From NCBI RefSeq assembly GCF_022711995.1, contig NZ_JALAHI010000105.1, positions 1 through 38,610 on the forward strand: DNA of 38,610 nucleotides. The letters are read 5' to 3'. The DNA comes from Enterococcus sp. (GTDB taxonomy: Bacteria; Bacillota; Bacilli; Lactobacillales; Enterococcaceae). Below are positions 25,085 through 32,443 of the stretch, in pieces (the first letter of the stretch is position 1; each line of letters begins with the position of its first letter). The notes below the pieces were generated by a model. The model had not been told where the DNA came from, made no database searches, and saw only the letters and a program-made list of their open reading frames with translations. Position numbers and translations under genes: made by a program.

Positions 25085-25113
25085 AGAATACACGAAAGTA
25101 AACAAAAGGTCAA
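25085..25113 (-). promoter_or_regulatory. Promoter of the carbohydrate uptake/lyase operon
   Basis: TTGACC (25108-25113), a 17-base spacer and TATTCT (25085-25090) on the minus strand, 40 bases upstream of the binding-protein start. Confidence 0.6.
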
Positions 25114-25114
25114 T

Positions 25115-25149
25115 AAGTTCACTGAACTTTTTTAATTTGTTTACTGAAT
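25115..25149. promoter_or_regulatory. Two LacI-type operators upstream of the operon promoter
   Basis: AAGTTCACTGAACTT (25115-25129) is a perfect palindrome around one central base. GTTTACTGAAT (25139-25149) is a second, weaker copy whose centre is 22 bases away, two helical turns. Both match the sites found at 26928-26949 in front of the regulator's own operon. The adjacent lacI-family gene is the obvious partner. Confidence 0.65.
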
Positions 25150-25159
25150 ATTTTTAAAC

Positions 25160-25197
25160 AAAAAAAGAAGCCGTGACAAAGCGCTTGTCACAGCCTC

Positions 25198-25199
<2 letters not shown>
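25160..25199 (-). terminator. Terminator of the LacI-family gene
   Basis: On the minus strand AGAGGCTGTGACAA pairs with TTGTCACGGCTTCT and is followed by seven T. It overlaps the stop codon and separates the regulator transcript from the operon promoter. Confidence 0.85.
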
Positions 25200-26217
<1,018 letters not shown>

Positions 26218-26237
26218 TCATTTTCTCTCTGTTAAAA

Positions 26238-26849
26238 TTATACTTTCGTCTTTTTCAATAAAAAATCTAACATGTATGAGTTGACCAAGCTGAATAAAAA
26301 GCCGATAATAACGGATTTTATTCCATAGGTTAAAAATCCTAAAGCCAGTACCATAAAATTGATATAACGGATGCCTCGAGCAATGTTAAATTCAGGATGT
26401 CTTTTGTTGATTGCCAAAGCGATCACATCCATCCCCACAGTCGAAGCATTTGCGGAAATACAACAATAATATCCTATTGCAATAAAAATGCTGGCAAGTA
26501 AAAAGTCGATGCCTAAATTCACTTGAAAATTGATATCCATATAATAAAAAAGAGCAAAGAATATGTTATAGCAAATACTACTGACGATAGACTTGAAAAA
26601 ATTGGCTTTTCCTAAAAATAACCAACAAAAAACTAATAAAAGCAGCGTGATCCCAGAGGTTAAATAGACGATCGGTATGCTTGTCACCTTTTCAACGATC
26701 ATAGCCATACTGGTAACACCACCATTAATAATGCCATTCGTCTTCATCCATTTTGCATAAGCAAACCCCATCAATACATTTCCTATAATGATTTTCATAA
26801 CATTCTTTGTCTCATCCACTGTTGTATCAGTGATGATTACTTTACTCAT
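26238..26849 (-). CDS. Small YitT-family membrane protein
   Basis: A 203-residue protein made mostly of membrane segments, with the YitT-type pattern: NVLMGFAYAKWMKTNGIINGGVTSMAMIVE near the start and ASTVGMDVIALAINKRHPEFNIARGIRYINF later. Unlike the protein at 253-1137 it lacks the C-terminal DUF2179 domain. It is in one transcript with the LacI-type regulator (29-base gap) behind a promoter carrying two operators. Position suggests a membrane function linked to the carbohydrate locus, for example export or uptake of a product, but this is inference because the family's substrate is unknown. Confidence 0.78.
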   Translation of the reverse strand: MSKVIITDTTVDETKNVMKIIIGNVLMGFAYAKWMKTNGIINGGVTSMAMIVEKVTSIPIVYLTSGITLLLLVFCWLFLGKANFFKSIVSSICYNIFFALFYYMDINFQVNLGIDFLLASIFIAIGYYCCISANASTVGMDVIALAINKRHPEFNIARGIRYINFMVLALGFLTYGIKSVIIGFLFSLVNSYMLDFLLKKTKV

Positions 26850-26894
26850 TACACAGCCTCCTCTTCATATAGGAATCCGATTTCATTGTAGTTT

Positions 26895-26924
26895 AATATA
26901 CCATTAATCGAGGGGGTTTGACAA
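26895..26924 (-). promoter_or_regulatory. Promoter of the YitT-lacI operon
   Basis: TTGTCA (26919-26924), an 18-base spacer and TATATT (26895-26900) on the minus strand. Confidence 0.6.
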
Positions 26925-26927
26925 TTA

Positions 26928-26949
26928 GTTTAGTGAATTTCCAGTGAAC
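26928..26949. promoter_or_regulatory. Two adjacent LacI-type operators upstream of YitT-lacI
   Basis: GTTTAGTGAAT (26928-26938) and TTCCAGTGAAC (26939-26949) have centres 11 bases apart, immediately upstream of the -35 box. They share the pattern TT-YA-(C/G)-TGAA with the pair at 25115-25149, which supports autoregulation. Confidence 0.6.
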
Positions 26950-27691
26950 AAAATAAAAAGTTTGCTATTGGATCTATTTAATCACCTTCCTAAGCATCCT
27001 TCACTTTTCTATCCATTCTAAATAGAAAAAGGGACCAATTTTTTCTATTTTCAAGGGAAATGAATGTTCTGAAGTCAGAGTCTTATTCCAGATTTCTACA
27101 ATTAGGTTTTCGTATACTACAAACAGGATTAATAGGTAGTAGTTACATTTTAAATCTGAAATTGGCTTTCCTTGCGTATTTATTTTGATAATAGCGCTTT
27201 GCCTATCGTTTGCGTCGAAAACTCCCACCAATATTTGACAAAAAAAACTCCCAACAGAGTAGTTTAGAAAAAAAATTTCTAATATCTACTAAGTTGAGAG
27301 GTTATCACTCCTAACTGATTTTACATAAGTCCCGGTTGTGTTCCTCTATCCGCACTAAACGTTAAAGAGCCAAAAACCCGCTCACTGAGCGGGTTTGATT
27401 GTTGTAAAGCACCGTGTATATCCTAGACTATTTGAGCATACTTTTTGGGTCAACAGATAGTTTGATAGTTTTAGGTATCAAGGAAAGTGAATGGTATGTG
27501 TTTCAGCAGGCTAAACAAGCGATTATATCTATGAGTTAACTCTTCACATTTTTACAAACGTCAATCCGCTCAAAGGATTCATCGCTAGCCATCTTTTCTC
27601 CTTATCCCTCATCCTCTATTAGACAACTTGATACACACTGATCGATAGCATCTTATAGATGATAGTTTCAAAATCAATGAAGGATATGTTT
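26950..27691. other. Long intergenic region between the two sugar loci
   Basis: Apart from the hairpin at 27372-27396 I see no certain gene. A minus-strand frame at 27001-27231 would need a TTG start and has no clear ribosome binding site. A plus-strand stretch at 27408-27539 (43 codons, ending EWYVFQQAKQAIISMS) has no start codon with a ribosome binding site; it could be a gene remnant. None is called as a gene. Confidence 0.4.
27372..27396 (-). terminator. Terminator downstream of the dga operon
   Basis: AAACCCGCTCA (27374-27384) and TGAGCGGGTTT (27386-27396) are a perfect hairpin followed by T residues on the minus strand. It lies about 300 bases after the aldolase gene stop, further than usual. 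Confidence 0.75.
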
Positions 27692-28444
27692 TTACTTATT
27701 GGTTTTTTTCAACGTGTTCTTCATCATAGTTAACAATTCTTTTACTGCTTCCGGTTTAGTATCACCAGTTTCTTTATCAATAATCGAACTGTACACATGC
27801 GGAATGATTTTCTTAACACCCGCATCAACAGCAATTTGTACGATTTCTTCAAAATTTTCTAAATCAATACCACCTGTTGGTTCTAAATAAAACTCATGTT
27901 TGGCGCAAGCTTCAGCAATTGCTTTATATTCTTCAATATGAGCCAATCCATTCATTGGAAAATACTTGATCGAACTTCCACCCATGTCTTTTAGTAATTT
28001 AATCGCTGTTTCAATCGGGACTTCTCCAACAGGTGCTTGCGAACTCAAAGGACCGGTTGCTATATTGACGACGCCTACTTTGCCTGTCGGTGAAACTAGA
28101 CCATTAATAATGGTTTCATCTTGACCTAATAGTGCGCGCGATGTTCCCACTCCGGTAAAAACCTGATTGATATGTTGCGGCTGTAATTCTGCTGAGATCC
28201 GACTGACCATTTGACTTTGGTTAGGATCGCCTGCACCTAGCCCAACAGATAACGCATTATTCGTGACTGCTGCATACTTTCTCATATCTTCAATTGCTGC
28301 TTTGTCACTTGAGTAATTCTTAGATAGAACACCCAAGATTACATGCCCTTCTGCAGCTTCATAACATGCCTTGGCATTCTCAACTGAATTAGCTAATACA
28401 TTTAGACAAATTCGATCTTCTAAATAGTTCGGGGTTAAAACCAT
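27692..28444 (-). CDS. dgaF: 2-dehydro-3-deoxy-6-phosphogluconate (KDGP) aldolase, DgaF type
   Basis: A 250-residue aldolase of the DgaF/EF_0839 family, which splits 2-keto-3-deoxy-6-phosphogluconate into pyruvate and glyceraldehyde-3-phosphate. Characteristic stretches are INQVFTGVGTSRALLGQ, GGSSIKYFPMNGLAHIEEY (with the likely Schiff-base lysine in SIKYFP) and YLEPTGGIDLENF. A GTG nine bases upstream keeps the frame open, but AGGAG directly touches it. The ATG at 28444 has the right spacing and is preferred. It follows dgaE by 11 bases and is last in the dga operon. Its product chemistry would also serve uronate breakdown from the neighbouring lyase locus. Confidence 0.92.
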   Translation of the reverse strand: MVLTPNYLEDRICLNVLANSVENAKACYEAAEGHVILGVLSKNYSSDKAAIEDMRKYAAVTNNALSVGLGAGDPNQSQMVSRISAELQPQHINQVFTGVGTSRALLGQDETIINGLVSPTGKVGVVNIATGPLSSQAPVGEVPIETAIKLLKDMGGSSIKYFPMNGLAHIEEYKAIAEACAKHEFYLEPTGGIDLENFEEIVQIAVDAGVKKIIPHVYSSIIDKETGDTKPEAVKELLTMMKNTLKKTNK

Positions 28445-28455
28445 CTTCTTCACTC

Positions 28456-29556
28456 CTAAAATTTTTCATTCATAATCTCGCTCAAGCGAGCAACAATTTT
28501 TTTCATTTCAGCTTGATTGACAGAACGAATATCAAACTCAATGATACCGTTATTGGCTTGGTATTCTCTTGTATAGATAGCTGGATTTTTTTCTTTTAGT
28601 TCCTTAATAACTTCTTTAGCCGATTTGGGTCCTGAAATCTGCACACTCGCTCTATAGATGTCTCGGCCTGCTCCGTCCTGTACCATCTTTGCAGTGACAT
28701 TAGGTATCTCATCCAACTCACGAATAAAAGGGGCTAACCGGCTTTTCATGGATTCTCCATCTTCACTACCATTTCGCACATAGTCCTCTACTGCTTGAGT
28801 AAAGCCTAAAATATTATCTTTTCCGATTTTCATTGCACGACCGATACCTTTTCCTTGGAGTCTGATCCAGTTGATATAGTCTTTTTTTCCAATCACTAAA
28901 CCGGCACTAGGACCTTCAATCGCTTTTGCTCCACTGTAGATCACTAGACTTGCGCCAGCTTCTATATATTTAAACAAGTCTTCCTCAGCTGCGGCATCTA
29001 CAATAAGTGGCAACTGATGTCTATTTGCGACCTCCGCTGCTTCCTCTACCGTCAACATACTTTTTTGTACTGTATGGTGGCTCTTGATATATAAAAGTGC
29101 AGCTGTTTGCTCTGTAATCGTCATTTCAAGATGTTCTGGTGAACACATATTGGCATAACCAGCTTCAACCACTTGCCCACCACCTTGCGTCACCATCACT
29201 TCAACCGGCGTCCCATAGTCAACGTTATGACCTTTTGGCATAACAATCTCTCGCTTAGTGATTGAGGGTGTATAGGGATGATATGCGTGATACAAAGAGC
29301 CCTTGCCAATCAGAGCAGCCACACTTTGGGCAATACCGGCAGAAGCAGAAGCAACAACTTGGGCATCTTCCACGTGTAGTAGCTTAGCTAAATAAGCGCC
29401 CGTTTGAATACTTAGCTCACTCATTTCAAAAAAATGTTCTCCGCCAAATTTTTGAGCCGCCAAGACATTGTTTGAAACTTTAGATACACCTAGAATCGTC
29501 ATTCGCCCTGAGGCATTAATGACTTCTTTTAAATTAAACTTCTCATAGCTATCCAT
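28456..29556 (-). CDS. dgaE: D-glucosaminate-6-phosphate ammonia lyase, DgaE type
   Basis: A 366-residue PLP enzyme of the SelA-related DgaE family. It removes ammonia from D-glucosaminate-6-phosphate to give 2-keto-3-deoxy-6-phosphogluconate, the DgaF substrate. The PLP lysine is probably K211 in VIYSGAKAIEGPSAG, and VDAAAEEDL carries the cofactor-binding aspartate. AAGGTGG lies upstream of the start. The 186-base gap to the IID gene contains two hairpins, which may set different levels of enzyme and transporter. Other substrates within this family cannot be excluded, but gene order dgaABCDEF after a DgaR-type activator strongly supports the assignment. Confidence 0.9.
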   Translation of the reverse strand: MDSYEKFNLKEVINASGRMTILGVSKVSNNVLAAQKFGGEHFFEMSELSIQTGAYLAKLLHVEDAQVVASASAGIAQSVAALIGKGSLYHAYHPYTPSITKREIVMPKGHNVDYGTPVEVMVTQGGGQVVEAGYANMCSPEHLEMTITEQTAALLYIKSHHTVQKSMLTVEEAAEVANRHQLPLIVDAAAEEDLFKYIEAGASLVIYSGAKAIEGPSAGLVIGKKDYINWIRLQGKGIGRAMKIGKDNILGFTQAVEDYVRNGSEDGESMKSRLAPFIRELDEIPNVTAKMVQDGAGRDIYRASVQISGPKSAKEVIKELKEKNPAIYTREYQANNGIIEFDIRSVNQAEMKKIVARLSEIMNEKF

Positions 29557-29631
29557 ATTACTAGCCCACCTTCATTAAACAAATTATCTCTCCACTTCAC
29601 AGTAAAGCACAGACATGTCTTTCTTCAGAAT

Positions 29632-29699
29632 AAAGGGCATAGCACCCTTTGTCAGAAGCTAAATTTTGATCAGTGATGCAAGAATCCACATCACTGATC
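29632..29699 (-). repeat. Two hairpins between the IID gene and dgaE
   Basis: GATCAGTGATG (29668-29678) and CATCACTGATC (29689-29699) form a perfect 11-bp stem. AAAGGG (29632-29637) and CCCTTT (29645-29650) form a second stem, with CTTC/GAAG further out. Neither is followed by a clear T run on the minus strand. They are more likely mRNA stability or processing elements than full terminators. Confidence 0.6.
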
Positions 29700-29742
29700 T
29701 CTCTGTCTAGTTCTCAAAGTGTAAGGATGATTCTTACCTATT

Positions 29743-30579
29743 TTATAACAAACCTAGGAATGAACAAATGATGCTCACAAGAACAATTGTTCCAATGATC
29801 ACGCCATAGCGTGGTCCTTTTTTTACCATGTAAAAATAAATCAAGAAAACAGCAGCTAAAGGCAATACGCCTTTCATTACTTGATCTAAAATATCCTGTA
29901 CAACAATAGTCGCACCACCGGAAACATGAAATTTCATTGGACTTGAGATGTTCACATAGCTAGCCGATAATGCGCCCATCATCATCATCCCCAAAACATT
30001 TGCTCCATAAATCACTTGCTTGATTTTGCCATCTTTCAACAACGCCATGATAGAGTTTCGTCCTAGCGTATAAGATTTATTGATCAATCCCCAGCTAATG
30101 TACATAGTCAGAACTGTATAAATTACTAAGGGACCTACCCCTCCCATAATGCTACCATTTTTGGCGATCGGAATAAAAATGGAAATAATCAATGGCATAA
30201 TAGCAGCCCAAACGATTGAATCACCAATACCAGCTAACGGACCCATCAGACCTGTCTTAATCGATGTAATAGCAGAGTCACCAATATCTGCTCCATTGGC
30301 GCGTTCTTCCTCCATTGCTAAAGAAATTCCTTGAATAGAAGCACCAATCGTTCCTTCTGTGTTAAAAAAAGCCAAATGTCTTTTTAATGCTTCTTTTTGT
30401 TCCTCTTCATTATCTGCATATAATCTTTTTATCGCTGGAATCATGGATGCACAAAAAATCAAACTTTGTAACCGTTCATAAGAATTAGACAACTCACAAC
30501 CCAATTGATAAATCCAAAATGTTTTACTAATATCTTTTTTCGTTAGTTTCTTTTTATTCAAATCTGTTGCTTTATCCAT
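29743..30579 (-). CDS. dgaD: PTS system mannose-family IID component
   Basis: A 278-residue IID membrane subunit. The N-terminal LTKKDISKTFWIYQLGCELSNSYERLQSLIFCASMIPAIKRLY and the motif GPLAGIGDSIVWAAIMPL are typical. With IIC it forms the sugar channel in the membrane. The start codon overlaps the stop of the IIC gene by one base (TAATG). It is the fourth of four PTS genes behind the sigma-54 promoter. D-glucosaminate is the likely substrate from gene order. PTS systems of this family with uronate enzymes can instead carry glycosaminoglycan disaccharides. Confidence 0.9.
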   Translation of the reverse strand: MDKATDLNKKKLTKKDISKTFWIYQLGCELSNSYERLQSLIFCASMIPAIKRLYADNEEEQKEALKRHLAFFNTEGTIGASIQGISLAMEEERANGADIGDSAITSIKTGLMGPLAGIGDSIVWAAIMPLIISIFIPIAKNGSIMGGVGPLVIYTVLTMYISWGLINKSYTLGRNSIMALLKDGKIKQVIYGANVLGMMMMGALSASYVNISSPMKFHVSGGATIVVQDILDQVMKGVLPLAAVFLIYFYMVKKGPRYGVIIGTIVLVSIICSFLGLL

Positions 30580-31328
30580 TATGCTTCCCCCTCTTTCAGC
30601 GCATTATTTCTCACTAAGAAGGCCACACAAGCTCCTATGACTGCAACTGCCATAACTTCGGCCCCAAAATACATTACGGCTACAAAACCAATTAAGAAAT
30701 ATGGGATTAACGTCTTTTTCCCGATAACCATGATTGTCAAAGCAAACCCTAATGCTGGCAAAAGTCCGCCCATTACTTCAAACCCATGCATCAACTTCTC
30801 TGGAATAATATCTAATAATGTCGTCACGACAGATTTACCAAAAAAGTTCCCTGCAAAAACTAATGGAAAGCGTAGTAAGAAACCTACTAAAGCTGGATAT
30901 AAAAATGCCGCACGATAAATTCCTTTATAGTTCAAATTATCCGCATACTTATCAGCCATATGAACAAACGTCGCATTGACCGTTCTTCTGATCTGATCCA
31001 TAAAAACACCTAAGACACCAAAAGGTACTGCCAAGGCAACAGCTGCTTCTGCATTCATTCCTACACCTAATGCAATTGGTATCGCAATGGCTGATGCCAA
31101 TGCGGGATCACTAGGTACATTTCCTCCTGGCGTTGAGGTCACACCTAAATAAACCAATTGAATCCCTGCTCCTATTATCATTGCTTCAGAGATTTTTCCA
31201 GTAGCAATACCTGCGATCATTGCAGCACATAATGGTTGCGATAACATTCCTGAGAATGTATATCCAAACCGAAGTCGCGCGAACCAATAATATATGCCCA
31301 TTGTAATTGAAACACCTAAAACACCCAT
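30579..31328 (-). CDS. dgaC: PTS system mannose-family IIC component
   Basis: A 249-residue IIC membrane permease. It has GIQLVYLGVTSTPGGNVPSDPALASAIAIPIALG in the N-terminal half and many membrane segments. The frame could begin at a GTG three codons earlier, but AGAGGA fits the ATG at 31328 better (about ten bases). It lies 25 bases after the IIB gene and overlaps the IID start by one base. Confidence 0.9.
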   Translation of the reverse strand: MGVLGVSITMGIYYWFARLRFGYTFSGMLSQPLCAAMIAGIATGKISEAMIIGAGIQLVYLGVTSTPGGNVPSDPALASAIAIPIALGVGMNAEAAVALAVPFGVLGVFMDQIRRTVNATFVHMADKYADNLNYKGIYRAAFLYPALVGFLLRFPLVFAGNFFGKSVVTTLLDIIPEKLMHGFEVMGGLLPALGFALTIMVIGKKTLIPYFLIGFVAVMYFGAEVMAVAVIGACVAFLVRNNALKEGEA

Positions 31329-31353
31329 ATTTGTCACTTCCTCTTTTTTATTT

Positions 31354-31851
31354 TTACAATGAATGATATTTTTCTATTAATTTTTCTATTGGCATAGGAT
31401 TGTCTTCTGGAATTGCTTGGAAAAATACATTTAATCCCTTTGCCAAAAAGCGATCAAGAATCATCACATCATTTTCAGATAGGTTGATATTTTTCAGAAC
31501 ATTTTTCCGTTCTGCACCACCGCCAAGTCCACCAATTTGGATATCTTTCGTAATGACTTGAGCTTCCACCATTTCAGACAATGTTTGAAGATCTGGAACA
31601 AGAAAAAGAACCTTTGCATTACTTGATGCAGCTTCCTCTTGCCAATATTTTTTAGCTGATTCAACTCCATAAATCTTCACTTCAACTCCTGGAGGTGCTG
31701 CCATGATATAAATACTTTGCAAGAATTCATCTTTTTCTAGTTCATCACTTACTACAAAAATTTCATCGGCAGCCGATTGTTGTAACCATTTTGTTACGAC
31801 TTGTCCATGAATCAATCGACTATCCACTCTTGTTAATACTATATTTGCCAT
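31354..31851 (-). CDS. dgaB: PTS system mannose-family IIB component
   Basis: A 165-residue cytoplasmic IIB protein. The phosphorylated residue is H15 in TRVDSRLIHGQVVTKW, the hallmark of the family. It passes phosphate from IIA to the incoming sugar. AGGAG precedes the start, and it follows the IIA gene by 16 bases. Confidence 0.92.
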   Translation of the reverse strand: MANIVLTRVDSRLIHGQVVTKWLQQSAADEIFVVSDELEKDEFLQSIYIMAAPPGVEVKIYGVESAKKYWQEEAASSNAKVLFLVPDLQTLSEMVEAQVITKDIQIGGLGGGAERKNVLKNINLSENDVMILDRFLAKGLNVFFQAIPEDNPMPIEKLIEKYHSL

Positions 31852-31867
31852 GTTTTATTTCTCCTAT

Positions 31868-32272
31868 CTATTTGTTGGTTGGTAATTTTAAAATTTGACA
31901 GTTATCGAGTGAGGCTTGTAAAATTTCTAATCCAGTCTGTTCAGTATAAGGTGCAGCTTGTTTCATGACTGCATCTAAAAGCATAGCTGAATTTAGCCCC
32001 GAAAGCGCTAAAATATCATAATCTCTGGAAAGTCTTAGCGCCACATTGCTTGTGGTACCTCCCTTAATGTCAGTCAATACAAGAAGTTTTTCCGTCCATG
32101 TAATCTCTTTCAGCTGATTTTCTACACGTTCAATATATTCTTGTAAATTATCCTCTGGATGTAGAACTACTTCATGAATGTTTTCTATTTCACCGACAAT
32201 CATTTTGATACTTTTCAAAAGGCCTTCTCCCCAACCACCATGGGTCAGTATAATGATGGGTTCCTTTTCCAT
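31868..32272 (-). CDS. dgaA: PTS system mannose-family IIA component
   Basis: A 134-residue IIA protein. H11 in IIILTHGGWGEGLL is the likely phosphorylation site, and DIKGGTTSNVALRL is the typical later motif. It is the first gene after the sigma-54 promoter, with AAGGAG before the start. It receives phosphate from HPr. The EIIA-like module of the DgaR activator upstream resembles it, consistent with PTS control of the regulator. Confidence 0.9.
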   Translation of the reverse strand: MEKEPIIILTHGGWGEGLLKSIKMIVGEIENIHEVVLHPEDNLQEYIERVENQLKEITWTEKLLVLTDIKGGTTSNVALRLSRDYDILALSGLNSAMLLDAVMKQAAPYTEQTGLEILQASLDNCQILKLPTNK

Positions 32273-32359
32273 GTATTCATCTCCTTATCATCACTTGACA
32301 AAAGTGCTACTCCTTCCAAAGAGTAATCGCTTTGCCAGTTGTTTTCACTCATCTATAAA

Positions 32360-32374
32360 GCAAAGAGTGTGCCA
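32360..32374 (-). promoter_or_regulatory. Sigma-54 promoter of dgaABCDEF
   Basis: TGGCAC-actct-TTGC on the minus strand is an exact match to the -24/-12 consensus TGGCAC-N5-TTGC. It lies 88 bases upstream of the IIA start and downstream of the activator gene. This is the promoter type that LevR/DgaR activators need. Confidence 0.9.
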
Positions 32375-32390
32375 AAAAATTTGTCATCAA

Positions 32391-32440
32391 CAAAAAAAGC
32401 TCGAAACCCTAGGATTATCTTAGGGTTACGAACTTTTTAC
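32391..32440 (-). terminator. Terminator of dgaR
   Basis: AACCCTA (32405-32411) pairs with TAGGGTT (32421-32427), extended by TCG/CGA, and is followed by a run of T on the minus strand. It isolates the activator transcript from the sigma-54 promoter. Confidence 0.8.
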
Positions 32441-32443
32441 TAA

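Noticed and set aside
27001-27231. 76-residue minus-strand frame between the sugar loci
   Set aside because: It needs a TTG start without a clear ribosome binding site, and its content does not resemble any family I know. The opposite strand has an equally long frame, so neither is convincing.
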